A DNA stretch of 64,000 bases from CALMBW01 sp963779645 (GTDB lineage Bacteria > Actinomycetota > CADDZG01 > WHSQ01): assembly GCA_963779645.1 (NCBI GenBank), contig CAVZYX010000005.1, positions 124,001 through 188,000 on the forward strand, written 5' to 3'. Position numbers and translations under genes: made by a program. Shown here piece by piece: positions 8,306-17,347 of this stretch. The notes under the pieces were generated by a model that worked only from the letters and a program-made list of their open reading frames with translations, did no database searches and was not told where the DNA came from. How positions within the stretch are numbered: the first letter of the stretch is position 1; each line of letters opens with the position of its first letter.

Positions 8306-9445
8306 ATGAAGCCAATCATCCCTGTAGTACTTGCATTGCTCGCGCTCGGCGCGCCCGCCGCGGCTCAGCAGGAACCTTGCTTCGATCAAACGGCCACGAT
8401 CGTCGGGACCGAAGGTGACGACGTCATGTTCGGAACCGAAGGTAACGACGTGATCGATGGCCTCGGAGGCAACGACACGATCTTCGGTCGCGAGGGCGAC
8501 GACAGGATCTGCGGGGGCGACGAGGACGGCGGCGGTGACGACATCGAAGGCAACGAGGGGAACGACCTCATCGACGGTGGCTACGGTCACGACGCCATGA
8601 CGGGTGATGAGGGCGACGACCTCCTCCAAGACCCAGATGGGAACGACGATCTCGATGGAGGGATCGGGAACGACCACCTCAACGGCGGTAACGACAACGA
8701 CCACTTAGTGCCCGGCCCCGGTGACGACTTGGTGGAAGGTGGCGTACGCGGCGGAGATGGGGATTTCGACTCGATCGATCTCGCGCTGGCCCCGGGGTCA
8801 GTCGTCATCGATCTGGCCGCCGGAACCGCGGCAGGTGAAGGAACCGACGAGCTCGTGGACGTCGAGAACGCGGTGGGTTCGGCGTTCGACGACCAGCTCT
8901 TCGGCGACGGTGGATCGAACTTCCTGATCGGCGGAGAAGGCAACGATCTCCTCGATTCTCGTCGTGGAGACGACACGCTCCTGCCGGATGGAGGAGACGA
9001 CACCGTCTTGGGCGGATCGGGGGACGACTGGGTTTGGTACCTGGAGTCGCCCGTCGGCGTTCATGTGAACCTTGCGAAGGAAACCGCATGGGGATGGGGC
9101 CGCGATGTCTTGGAACGCATCAACCACGTACGCGGCTCTCATCACGGTGACGTGATCAAGGGCGGCCCGGGTGCCAATCTGATCGAAGCTGAAGACGGGG
9201 ACGACTCGCTGTTCGGTCAGGGCGGTGAGGACGACATGTACGGGGGGAACGGCGACGATCTGCTATCGGGTGAGGCCGGAGACGACACCCTTCGCGACGA
9301 CTACGGGAGCGACGTGCATTACGGGGGCCCTGGCGACGACGAGATCCGCGATTTCAAAGGTTCACCGGGGTTCGATCGGATCTCGGGGGGGCCGGGGAAC
9401 GACGCCTGCAAAGGCGGCGAGACCACCCGGAAATGCGAGGACTAA
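8306..9445 (+). CDS. secreted RTX-like calcium-binding repeat protein
   Basis: The protein begins with a clear Sec signal peptide (MKPIIPVVLALLALGAPAAAQQ) and then consists largely of GGxGxDxxx nonapeptides that form a calcium-binding parallel beta-roll in RTX proteins. Two repeat blocks flank a less regular section (residues about 150-185) and a Trp-rich insert (VWYLESPVGVHVN). Cysteines lie near both ends (EPCFDQ; CKGG, KCED). I chose the ATG at 8306; an in-frame ATG at 8291 adds five residues. No enzymatic domain or type I secretion genes are visible, so it is probably a Sec-exported surface or extracellular protein. The stop overlaps the convergent SDR gene by three bases. Confidence 0.8.
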   Translation: MKPIIPVVLALLALGAPAAAQQEPCFDQTATIVGTEGDDVMFGTEGNDVIDGLGGNDTIFGREGDDRICGGDEDGGGDDIEGNEGNDLIDGGYGHDAMTGDEGDDLLQDPDGNDDLDGGIGNDHLNGGNDNDHLVPGPGDDLVEGGVRGGDGDFDSIDLALAPGSVVIDLAAGTAAGEGTDELVDVENAVGSAFDDQLFGDGGSNFLIGGEGNDLLDSRRGDDTLLPDGGDDTVLGGSGDDWVWYLESPVGVHVNLAKETAWGWGRDVLERINHVRGSHHGDVIKGGPGANLIEAEDGDDSLFGQGGEDDMYGGNGDDLLSGEAGDDTLRDDYGSDVHYGGPGDDEIRDFKGSPGFDRISGGPGNDACKGGETTRKCED

Positions 9446-10197
9446 CCGGACATCGTTAGGCCCCCGCTTACGGACAGGACCTGCCCCGTCACGAAGCGAG
9501 CGTCATCGCCGTAGAAGTAGGCGACCGCGTCGGCAACCTCTTCCGGAGTGGCCAGTCGCTTGAACGGCGTAACCATCACCAGGAGATTCATCATCTTCTC
9601 GCCCATGCCACGCTCGCGGATCCCGTCGGTCATCGGCGTATCGGCCGGGCCGGGGCAGACGGCGTTAACCGTAACTAGATCGCGGGCCAGCTCTCGAGCC
9701 ATCGACTTCGTGAAAGCGATCACTCCGCCCTTCGCCGCCGCGTACACCGCTTCGCCCATGGAACCAACGCGTCCCGCATCCGAAGCGATGTTGACGATCC
9801 GGCCGTAGCCAGTCTCCTTGCAGCGCGCCGAGATCTTGGGAGAGAAAACGTAGGTGCAGTTCAAGACTCCTTTGAGGTTCACCGCGATCAAGTCGTCCCA
9901 GAGGCTCGGCTCGGTGTTCAGGAAGAAATCCGGGCGATCGAAACCCGCGTTGTTCACGAGACCGTCGATACCACCAGCAGCATCCGCCACAGCCCTGATG
10001 GAGTCGAGATCGGTTACGTCGAGCTCATGGAACTCGGCATGGCCACCGTCGGCTTCGATCTCCTTGACGACCTGCTCGCCGGAATCGCGCTCGATGTCTG
10101 TGACGATGATGTGCGAACCACCTCGAGCCAACCGGTGTGCGATCGCACGCCCGAGCCCTGAACCCCCACCAGTAACGACAACCCTCTTGTTATCCAT
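9442..10197 (-). CDS. SDR family NAD(P)-dependent oxidoreductase
   Basis: A classical short-chain dehydrogenase of about 251 residues: the cofactor loop TGGGSGLGRA, then NNAG, the catalytic Ser in IASDAGR, and the YAAAK pair. The C-terminal substrate loop is GPADTPMTDG. The sequence resembles 2-hydroxycyclohexanecarboxyl-CoA dehydrogenase and acetoacetyl-CoA reductase types, so a 3-hydroxyacyl-CoA substrate is plausible among these neighbours but is inferred. I took the ATG at 10197 (MDNKRVVVTGG); the frame is open to 10209. Confidence 0.85.
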   Translation of the reverse strand: MDNKRVVVTGGGSGLGRAIAHRLARGGSHIIVTDIERDSGEQVVKEIEADGGHAEFHELDVTDLDSIRAVADAAGGIDGLVNNAGFDRPDFFLNTEPSLWDDLIAVNLKGVLNCTYVFSPKISARCKETGYGRIVNIASDAGRVGSMGEAVYAAAKGGVIAFTKSMARELARDLVTVNAVCPGPADTPMTDGIRERGMGEKMMNLLVMVTPFKRLATPEEVADAVAYFYGDDARFVTGQVLSVSGGLTMSG

Positions 10198-10271
10198 CCG
10201 AGAGAGCATACGCAGCGTTTTCTATGTCTTGAAAGGGTCGTATAACGACCCAAAACCTACGCAGAATCGGT

Positions 10272-11633
10272 TTAGCGGCCGCTGCGGTAGATGGCGAGGG
10301 TTCTGAGAAGGGGGGCCGGGAGTAGGTAGCCCTGGCGGGCCATCGCGTCCAGCATGCCCCCGGTCGAGGCCGGATCGGATGCGATCTCGTAGGAGGCATC
10401 CGAAGTGTTGAACGGGACGAGCGACGAGGGCGAGGGTCTCGGCTGGGGAACCTCGCCAGGGTCGGTTCCGGGAAGGACAACGAGGGCCGAGGAGACGGCC
10501 CGCTCGTGACCGGGTGTCTTCGGCGAGTAACCGTCGCTGGGCCGGTTAACCAACGCGCCGTTGATCGCCAACGCTGTGGATCCACCGCCGTCGAGATTGA
10601 GTGCCCAATCGGCTCCCAATCTGGCGAACAGTTCGGCGAATTCTTGAAGAGTCATGCCGACGCTGTAGCCGGGCTGACGACCGTCGACCGTCACGAGTAG
10701 GACGCGGCCGTCGGGCGTGGTGCCGACCCCGGTTCGAGGATGCCGGCTAAAGAATGCTCCGGTCCCCTGCGTGTTCGCCAGAACGATCGCGCCGGCTTCG
10801 ATCAACGTGGGATTGCCGCCGACGGTGTCCAGGACATTCGGCCAAGTCATCGACCAGCCGATCTTCAACTCTTCGCCGATAGTCATCGAGGCGAGTTGGA
10901 ACGCGTACTGACCGTCAAGCCTGGAGGCGAGGATCGCGCCACCTTGAGCTCGGAATCCGCGGCCCCCATCGCAATCCACACGCTCAACCTGGAACGCTTG
11001 ATCCACACCCGGTTGGGTCTCGGCGATGTACGGAGGCTCGAGAGGCATCACCCTGACGAGACAGTGGCCGTCCGGCGCACGAGCAACGCCACCTCCGACA
11101 TCGGTGAAGAGCCGGACCTCATCGGTGGTCAGAGGTTCGTCCATGTAGTTAACGCGCGTTACCGGATAAGTGGCTCCCGCATCTTCCTCGGTGGCCCAAC
11201 CCGTTACCTCTGGGTGACCGATGTAGGTCGCGGACTCGTCATAAGTGGTTGCGAAGTTGCGGCCCCAAGCCAACGGTGTCTGCGCGAGATTGCCATCCGA
11301 TGCAAACGTGAACACGGGCCGTCCCGAATCGCGGGCATAGTCACCGTTGATGGCCGCGATCGATCCAGTTCTTTGAGCCATCGACGTCGTCGTCTCGAAC
11401 TTCGGTAGCTTCTCGTTCGAAAGAACGGTGTCCAAGGTCGCCCCCGCTGCCAGATCGACGCTCACGTAGCGGATCCGGAAGGGACCACTGTTGTCACGTA
11501 TGACCGTGTAGCTCACACCGGGCGCGAGTTGTGTCGTGCGCTCCTTGTAGCGGCGCTTCGCGCTGGTCTCCGCGGCAAGCGGCGCCACCAAGAGCATGCA
11601 AACGATGATCGAAACGGGCTTCTTGATACTCAT
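10272..11633 (-). CDS. secreted phosphodiester glycosidase family protein
   Basis: A signal peptide (MSIKKPVSIIVCMLLVAPLAAE) leads into a domain related to the NAGPA/DUF2233 phosphodiester alpha-GlcNAcase family. Supporting motifs are AAINGDYA near residue 95, TVGGNPTLIEAG in the middle, and the hallmark NLDGGGSTALAING near residue 340. Family members remove sugar or other groups from phosphodiesters, often in exopolysaccharide or cell-wall contexts. The last 75 residues are a Pro/Ser-rich linker and a short helical tail. A GTG two codons upstream is an alternative start. The polymer locus 10 kb away suggests a surface role. Confidence 0.82.
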   Translation of the reverse strand: MSIKKPVSIIVCMLLVAPLAAETSAKRRYKERTTQLAPGVSYTVIRDNSGPFRIRYVSVDLAAGATLDTVLSNEKLPKFETTTSMAQRTGSIAAINGDYARDSGRPVFTFASDGNLAQTPLAWGRNFATTYDESATYIGHPEVTGWATEEDAGATYPVTRVNYMDEPLTTDEVRLFTDVGGGVARAPDGHCLVRVMPLEPPYIAETQPGVDQAFQVERVDCDGGRGFRAQGGAILASRLDGQYAFQLASMTIGEELKIGWSMTWPNVLDTVGGNPTLIEAGAIVLANTQGTGAFFSRHPRTGVGTTPDGRVLLVTVDGRQPGYSVGMTLQEFAELFARLGADWALNLDGGGSTALAINGALVNRPSDGYSPKTPGHERAVSSALVVLPGTDPGEVPQPRPSPSSLVPFNTSDASYEIASDPASTGGMLDAMARQGYLLPAPLLRTLAIYRSGR

Positions 11634-11721
11634 AACCACCGCTCGAGCTACGGGGAAGTGCTTCGAGCGGTTGAGATACTCCCCCTTACGCTTGTGTCCT
11701 GTAACTCTCTCTTATAACGGG

Positions 11722-11752
11722 AAAACGGCCCCTGGGTTGCGGGGGCCGTTTT
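11722..11752 (-). terminator. Rho-independent terminator
   Basis: A perfect 11-base stem (AAAACGGCCCC at 11722-11732, GGGGCCGTTTT at 11742-11752) with a nine-base loop lies 18 bases beyond the stop of the minus-strand secreted-protein gene. Read on the minus strand, the stem ends in TTTT. It would end that transcript before the glycosidase gene. Confidence 0.85.
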
Positions 11753-11770
11753 CTCAACTCTGGGCTTGCC

Positions 11771-13297
11771 TTAGTTCTTCTTGGTCTTGACCACTTTCGG
11801 CCTCGAGTGCCCGTTCTGGTGAACGTCGTCCTGCTTAGGCCAGGCGGCGTCAAACACTGCCGTCTTCCAATTCGCCGTCTGGAAGAAGACTGCTTTGCAG
11901 TCGGCATCGAAGAACTGGGTATCGACCTTCACGGCCCTGGTCTTGTAGATACGACGAAGCTTGATCCGGGTGCCCGCTTTCCCGTCGCAGGGCTCGATGC
12001 GGGTGGTCAGCTTGACCGTCTCGCCGCGCTCGACCACATTGCGGCTCGTCTTCAAGCCGACGAACGGCTTCACCAAGACCGGCTCGGCCGACGAAGCGAC
12101 CTGTGCACAGTTCTTCGGGGTGTCCTTGTCGATGAACGCGATCCACTGTGAGTTGAAATCGGCGGTTGCGTTGTAACTGAAGTTGCCGTTCGCATCGGTC
12201 TGAACCGTCGCTATGTCCTTGAAGTCTTCTGCCCCGCCGACCTTGTCACGACGGATCGTTAGCTCGACGCCCTCAACACATTCCCGAGGAGTTTCGAACT
12301 CGGTGGCAGGCGTAACCGATCCGGTCAACGAGAAGACCCGGTCGTACGTCACGATGCCCTTCGAGGTCTGCAGGTTCACGTCGCGGGGGTAGCCGCCCAA
12401 GGGGATCTCCTCGCCACCGCACACCGCTTGTGCCTCAGAGTGGCCGATAACGATGTCCTCGGTCGGCGTTTGGATGTGAAGAGCGTTCACCCACACGTAG
12501 TCGAGACCATCGGTGACGGTGTTGGTCTCGGGGTCCCAGTTGGTCTCCCAGAAGGTCGCGGTATCCGACGATGTAAGTCCGAGTCCAAGAGGATCGAGTG
12601 CTTGGTTCGGCATCGTCGGATCGACGATGAGATTGCCTGTGATATCGCCGTACGAGGTAGCCGTCATGTATTCGGGAGCTGCACCGATACAACGACCCAC
12701 AGCTTCGGAATAGAGCTCACTGAACACGATCGCGTTGAGGGCTTCGACGTAACCGCGTCCGTTCCAGAGCTGCAGAAGAGCCTGACAGGTGGTCGGCACA
12801 GGATCGGCAGAACCATCGAAGTCCTCGCACGGCGGGTTGGTCGCGGGATCCTCCGGAACCTCAGTGCCCGCTGGTGTGAGGCAGAAATCATCGACGCCGT
12901 AACCGGCCGGTGGCGTCGCGGTTTGACGCGGAGTTACAGCGTCGTCGGCAGGGGGCTCCTGTCCCAAAGCCTGGCGACGTGCTTCGTTCATGATGTCCTG
13001 AAGGTTGGCCTGGACGCCCCCGGACAGACACGCGTCTGCAGTTGTCTCGAGTACCTCGACGGTGTCTGCGAAATCGACCTGTGTGTTCTCCTGGTGTTGC
13101 GATTCGTTGGGGGGAACGGCGGCAGTAGCGACGGGCGATTTCTGATCCATGAGGATCTCGGCTCCGTAGGCCTCGCCTTTCGCAGAAAGAACCTCGTCGG
13201 CAGCTGGTGCGATCGCAGGAGCGGCCATGCTTGATACCAGGGCCGCAGCCAGAACCACGGCCCCTCGGGCTAGTCGTCGGCTCCGAGCAGGTGTCAT
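11771..13297 (-). CDS. secreted protein with choice-of-anchor-like domain
   Basis: This protein of 508 residues starts with an Arg-rich N-terminus and a long hydrophobic signal (ARGAVVLAAALVSSMAAPAIA). A central section (about 210-320, including LDYVWVNALHI and DIVIGHSEAQAVC) resembles choice-of-anchor type secreted domains. It is followed by an Ig-like carboxypeptidase-regulatory-type segment (TIRRDKVGG to TDANGNFSYN). Several Cys pairs suggest extracytoplasmic disulfides, and the tail is Lys-rich (RPKVVKTKKN). I chose the ATG at 13297 because AGGGGG lies about 11 bases upstream. No enzymatic role is evident. Confidence 0.7.
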   Translation of the reverse strand: MTPARSRRLARGAVVLAAALVSSMAAPAIAPAADEVLSAKGEAYGAEILMDQKSPVATAAVPPNESQHQENTQVDFADTVEVLETTADACLSGGVQANLQDIMNEARRQALGQEPPADDAVTPRQTATPPAGYGVDDFCLTPAGTEVPEDPATNPPCEDFDGSADPVPTTCQALLQLWNGRGYVEALNAIVFSELYSEAVGRCIGAAPEYMTATSYGDITGNLIVDPTMPNQALDPLGLGLTSSDTATFWETNWDPETNTVTDGLDYVWVNALHIQTPTEDIVIGHSEAQAVCGGEEIPLGGYPRDVNLQTSKGIVTYDRVFSLTGSVTPATEFETPRECVEGVELTIRRDKVGGAEDFKDIATVQTDANGNFSYNATADFNSQWIAFIDKDTPKNCAQVASSAEPVLVKPFVGLKTSRNVVERGETVKLTTRIEPCDGKAGTRIKLRRIYKTRAVKVDTQFFDADCKAVFFQTANWKTAVFDAAWPKQDDVHQNGHSRPKVVKTKKN

Positions 13298-13483
13298 CTG
13301 AATAAACCCCCTAAGTAGTCGAACACTCACGTTCAGTGGTTGGTTTGGTTCCCCTTTGTCTATCCCCGTAAACGAAAAAGACTCAACCGGGTCGCGTAAC
13401 GGGTCGATATGACCGGTATGGCCAAAGGTCTCAAGCGAATTGCCGATGTTCGACCCACGCTTGTCCTCCGTACGGTGACTTCT

Positions 13484-15406
13484 ATGAGGCTTGGGGGGAT
13501 TCCTGCACGACTAAGCGTATACGCGACGATTGCCGTGCTTGTCCAGTTATTGGCATTTCCCGCCCCCTCAGGGGGAGCCCCGGAGGGGGTGGCCTGCACC
13601 AAGCGAGGAACCAACGGCAACGACGTGCTCTCGGGCTCGACTGGGCGAGACGTCATCTGCGGCCTGGGCGGCAACGACAAGCTGATCGGTGCTGCCGGCA
13701 ACGATGTCCTCATCGGAGGGGACGGCAACGACACCCTTCTGGGAGCCGAAGGCGACGACAAGCTCGATGGTGGCGCCGGCAATGACTACTTCAATGCCTC
13801 GGTCGGCAACGACACGCTGATCGGTGGGGATGGCCACGACTACATGCTCGGCGAAGAAGGCAACGACACCCTCAAGGGCGGCGCCGGTCATGACTTCATA
13901 TCCGGCGACAGCTCCGGCGTAGGCAAAGACAATCTCGAAGGTGGCTCGGGGGATGACTACCTCTTCGGTGCCGGCGGCGTCGACAAGATGAACGGTGGAA
14001 CCGGGCGCGACCTCCTAGACGGAGGACAGGAGAACGACAACCTGGACGGCGGTCCCGACGACGACTCTGTTGAAGGCGATGAGGGCGACGACAACGTTAA
14101 AGGTGGCGACGGTGACGACACCGTTACCGGTGGCAAAGGAACCGATGTCGCAGACGGCGGGCCGGGCAACGACTCGATCAACGGTCTCGACGAGAACGAC
14201 ACCCTGACAGGCGGCACCGGAAACGACCGCATCCTTGGCTCGATCGGGAACGACACGATCTCCGGTGGCGACGGCGACGACATGATCATGGGACACGCGG
14301 GTGACGACAACATCCACGGTGATCTGGGCAACGACCTCATCGACTCCGGTCTCGATTCAGACAACGTGTTCGGCGGCGACGGCGACGACTCGGTGACGGC
14401 AGGCAAAGGCGACGACAAGATCGACGGAGAAGCGGGGGCCGATCTTCTGAGCGGGCAGGAATCCGATGACGACCTCACGGGTGGGCCGGGAGCCGACGCG
14501 CTCTACGGCGGAGGCGGGAGTGACGACCTGGTTGGAAACGAGGACGACGACACTCTCGTAGGTGGTGGTCAGGGTAGCGACGACCTGAAGGGTGGAGGCG
14601 GTACGAACCTTTGCGACGATCTTTCCGGCGAAGGATGCACCGCTGCAGTCGCCGAGGTCTTCATCTCCGGGCCGGGCGAGGCCGGTGTGGTCTGTGACTT
14701 CCTCGGCACTCCCGGTAACGACTACATCACGGGAACCAACGGCCCTGACGTGATCTGCGGGGGCGGCGGCAACGACTCCATCGATGGCTTGGGTGGAACA
14801 GACGAACTCTATGGCGATGCCGGCAACGATGAACTGACGGATGTAGATGGCAATGACGAGTTCCATGGCGGTGCCGGGAACGACATCGCTATCGGTAGCA
14901 AAGGCGAGAATGCCTTCTTCGGTGACGAAGGTAACGATTACTTCGATGGCTCGGACGGGAACGACAACGCCAATGGTGGTTCAGGCGACGACACCTTGTT
15001 CATGGGCCGAGACAAAGACAACGCCTCGGGTGGCATCGGCAACGACTTCATCTACGGAGAAACCGAAGACGATGAGTTGTCGGGCGATGCCGGTGACGAC
15101 TTCATCGAAGGTGGCGGCGATCACGACAGCGTCGGCGGCGGACCCGGTAACGACACGCTCGAAGGAAACATCGGCAACGACACTCTCAATGGGGGTGACG
15201 ATGACGACGTGGCCTTCGGCAACGACGGTGAGGACAAATTGATCGGCGGTGCCGGCAACGATGCACTCATCGGCGGCCCGGCGGACGACAATCTCGACGG
15301 TGGTGAGGGCGTCGATGCCATGCAGGGAGGCTTCGGCCGGGACAAGATGAACTCCGGCCCCGGCAAGGACGCGTGCCCGACCCAGCCCGACGAACCCTGC
15401 TCCTGA
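13484..15406 (+). CDS. large secreted RTX-like repeat protein with duplicated module
   Basis: A signal-like N-terminus (MRLGGIPARLSVYATIAVLV) precedes about 580 residues of nonapeptide repeats such as GGAGNDxLxGG. The array falls into two modules. Each opens with a similar cap: ACTKRGTNGNDVLSG with DVICGLGGND, and VVCDFLGTPGNDYITG with DVICGGGGND. A short Cys-containing segment (CDDLSGEGC) lies between them, which suggests duplication of a whole cap-plus-array unit. It shares the cap with the smaller RTX-like protein at 8.3 kb. I took the ATG at 13484 after GGTGA; the frame is open from 13409. It likely binds calcium outside the cell. Confidence 0.78.
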   Translation: MRLGGIPARLSVYATIAVLVQLLAFPAPSGGAPEGVACTKRGTNGNDVLSGSTGRDVICGLGGNDKLIGAAGNDVLIGGDGNDTLLGAEGDDKLDGGAGNDYFNASVGNDTLIGGDGHDYMLGEEGNDTLKGGAGHDFISGDSSGVGKDNLEGGSGDDYLFGAGGVDKMNGGTGRDLLDGGQENDNLDGGPDDDSVEGDEGDDNVKGGDGDDTVTGGKGTDVADGGPGNDSINGLDENDTLTGGTGNDRILGSIGNDTISGGDGDDMIMGHAGDDNIHGDLGNDLIDSGLDSDNVFGGDGDDSVTAGKGDDKIDGEAGADLLSGQESDDDLTGGPGADALYGGGGSDDLVGNEDDDTLVGGGQGSDDLKGGGGTNLCDDLSGEGCTAAVAEVFISGPGEAGVVCDFLGTPGNDYITGTNGPDVICGGGGNDSIDGLGGTDELYGDAGNDELTDVDGNDEFHGGAGNDIAIGSKGENAFFGDEGNDYFDGSDGNDNANGGSGDDTLFMGRDKDNASGGIGNDFIYGETEDDELSGDAGDDFIEGGGDHDSVGGGPGNDTLEGNIGNDTLNGGDDDDVAFGNDGEDKLIGGAGNDALIGGPADDNLDGGEGVDAMQGGFGRDKMNSGPGKDACPTQPDEPCS

Positions 15407-15410
15407 CGAA

Positions 15411-15479
15411 CCATCACGTCTGACCTGAAAAACGGTGGCTCAGGCGCCACTTTCGAGAGCAGACGTGATCTTGGGTTAG
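15411..15479. repeat. intergenic inverted repeat, copy 2 (terminator-like)
   Basis: This lies between the convergent RTX-like gene and the hydroxybutyryl-CoA dehydrogenase gene. The outer arms ATCACGTCTG (15413-15422) and CAGACGTGAT (15460-15469) are a perfect inverted pair. The inner stem GTGGC/GCCAC (15435-15439, 15446-15450) has a six-base loop and flanking A and T runs. It is homologous to the repeat at 264-332, and the inner stem differs in a way that keeps pairing. Confidence 0.7.
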
Positions 15480-17233
15480 GTGTAGTTGTAGAAGCCTCGA
15501 CCTGACTTGCGTCCTAAGTAACCGGCTCGCACCATGTGTTCGAGCAGTGGGGCCGGAGCGTAGCGACGCTCCCGGAACTCCTCATGTAGTGAGTTGAGGA
15601 TCGCGTACGTGACGTCGAGTCCCACTATGTCCATGAGCTCGAACGGTCCCATCGGATGCGCGCAGCCCAACTTCATCGCCGCATCGATATCTTCCGGAGT
15701 TCCGTAGCCCTGCTCGTGCATGTGAACCGCATCGTTCAGATACGGGAACAACAAGAAGTTCACGATGAACCCGGCGCGATCACGACACCGGACGGGGTGC
15801 TTGCCGATACTTTCGATCCAAGCGGTCGACCGTTCTTCGACCTCTTCCGCGGTTGCAACCGTTCGCACGATCTCGACCAGCTTCATGACGGGGGCAGGGT
15901 TGAAGAAGTGAAGCCCTATCACCCGGTCGGGTCGCTCGGTGACTGCGGCGAGATCGACCACCGGCAACGAAGACGTCGTCGTCGCGAGGATCGCTTCGGG
16001 CTTCGTCGAGCGATCGAGCTCTCGGAAGACTTCCTCTTTGATCGGAAGATCCTCCGCAACCGCTTCGATCACGAGGTCGCATTCGGCAAGGTCAGAGAAC
16101 TCCAACGTTGTCGTGATCCTGTCGAGGATTTCGTCGGCGGCAGCCTGCTCCATCTTTCCTTTGGACACGGACTTCTCTAGGAACTTCTGCACCGCGGCCT
16201 TGCTCTTCTTGATCGAGGCTTCACTTCGTCCTCGAAGGATCACCTCATTGCCGGCTTTCGCCGCGACCTGGGCGATGCCCGATGCCATCAAGCCTGTCCC
16301 CACAACACCGATCTTCGTGATGTCCGAGGATCCGGCCCCCTTGTCCCTAACCACTGCATCCGTAACCTTCGACGATTCGGGGGCCTCGTAGTTGTAGAAC
16401 CCGCGGCCCGTCTTGCGTCCGAGATAGCCGGCGACGACGAACTGCTTGAGCAGTGGAGCCGGAGCGTCCTGGTCGTCTCGGAACTGGCGCCACAGGGCCT
16501 CACAGATCTCGTAACCGGAATCGAGGCCGATGAGGTCGAGTAGCTCGAGGGGGCCCATCGGGTGTCCGCAGCCGAGCTTCATCGCTGCGTCGATGTCTTC
16601 ACGCGATGCGTAGCCCTGGTCGTAAGTCCGGGTCGCCGAATTCAGATATGGGAACAGCAGAAGGTTGGCGATGAACCCCGCGCGGTCGCGGCATGCAACC
16701 GGGGTCTTCCCCAAACTCTCCGCGAACCCCTTCGCTATCTCTACAACTTCGGGCTCGGTTGCAACCGTGTGGACGAGCTCGACGAGTTTCATCACCTGAG
16801 CCGGGTTGAAGAAGTGAAAGCCGAGTACCCGGGATGGGCGTTTAGTAGCGACTGCCATGTCGATCACTGGTAGCGATGACGTGTTCGTCGCGAAGATCGT
16901 CTCGTCTTTCGCTACTTCATCGAGGGCCGCGAAGACGGACTTCTTGAGATCGAGATGCTCGGGCACCGCTTCGATGATCAGGTCGCTATCCCCGAGATCC
17001 TTGAAGTCGGTGGTCGACCCGATGCGACTCAGCAAAGCGTCGGCGTCGGCCTGATCCATCTTTCCGCGCTCGACCGCTCGTCCCACGCTTCGGGCGATGC
17101 GTTCCTTACCGTTAGCGACTGCCTCGTCGGAGATCTCGTGGAATACGACCGTGTAGCCGGCTCGGGCCACCATCTCGCAGATACCGGAACCCATCGTTCC
17201 GCAGCCAACGACCCCGACCTTCTTGATATCCAC
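15476..17233 (-). CDS. fused double 3-hydroxybutyryl-CoA dehydrogenase
   Basis: A 585-residue protein made of two complete 3-hydroxyacyl-CoA dehydrogenases in tandem. Domain 1 (about 1-283) has VGVVGCGTMGSGI, NTSSLPV, the catalytic-His motif GFHFFNPAQVMKLVE and GHPMGPLELLDLIGLD. Domain 2 (about 306-585) repeats these as IGVVGTGLMASGI, TTSSLPV, GLHFFNPAPVMKLVE and AHPMGPFELMDIVGLD. Both halves keep the NAD loop and catalytic His, so both may be active. The reaction is acetoacetyl-CoA to (S)-3-hydroxybutyryl-CoA. It is divergent from ecm, with a palindrome between. Confidence 0.9.
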   Translation of the reverse strand: MDIKKVGVVGCGTMGSGICEMVARAGYTVVFHEISDEAVANGKERIARSVGRAVERGKMDQADADALLSRIGSTTDFKDLGDSDLIIEAVPEHLDLKKSVFAALDEVAKDETIFATNTSSLPVIDMAVATKRPSRVLGFHFFNPAQVMKLVELVHTVATEPEVVEIAKGFAESLGKTPVACRDRAGFIANLLLFPYLNSATRTYDQGYASREDIDAAMKLGCGHPMGPLELLDLIGLDSGYEICEALWRQFRDDQDAPAPLLKQFVVAGYLGRKTGRGFYNYEAPESSKVTDAVVRDKGAGSSDITKIGVVGTGLMASGIAQVAAKAGNEVILRGRSEASIKKSKAAVQKFLEKSVSKGKMEQAAADEILDRITTTLEFSDLAECDLVIEAVAEDLPIKEEVFRELDRSTKPEAILATTTSSLPVVDLAAVTERPDRVIGLHFFNPAPVMKLVEIVRTVATAEEVEERSTAWIESIGKHPVRCRDRAGFIVNFLLFPYLNDAVHMHEQGYGTPEDIDAAMKLGCAHPMGPFELMDIVGLDVTYAILNSLHEEFRERRYAPAPLLEHMVRAGYLGRKSGRGFYNYT

Positions 17234-17280
17234 GCCCCAAAGCTCCTTAGGTCAACGAAAAAGCGAGCATACGAGCCACC

Positions 17281-17295
17281 GCTCGGTCACCGAGC
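17281..17295. promoter_or_regulatory. palindrome between hbd fusion and ecm
   Basis: GCTCGGT-C-ACCGAGC is a perfect 15-base palindrome with a one-base centre, located 48 bases above the dehydrogenase start and 53 above the ecm start. Its place between two divergent pathway genes suggests a regulator-binding site serving both. No regulator gene is adjacent. Confidence 0.45.
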
Positions 17296-17347
17296 ACCTG
17301 GAACTCATAGGCGTTGGGACTTATCCAGAGCCACGTACGATTCATGC

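Noticed and set aside
7958..9445. Single 495-residue protein with an N-terminal extension before the RTX-like repeats
   Set aside because: The first 50 or so residues are accE, and a signal peptide begins at 8306. The continuous frame results from an apparent frameshift.
13600..15400. CRISPR array or DNA satellite in the repeat-rich region
   Set aside because: Repeats are 27-base coding units for GGxGxDxxx nonapeptides in one open frame, imperfect at DNA level and without spacers.
17234..17347. Cobalamin riboswitch before ecm
   Set aside because: Only 114 bases separate the divergent starts and I see no B12-box or multi-stem architecture.
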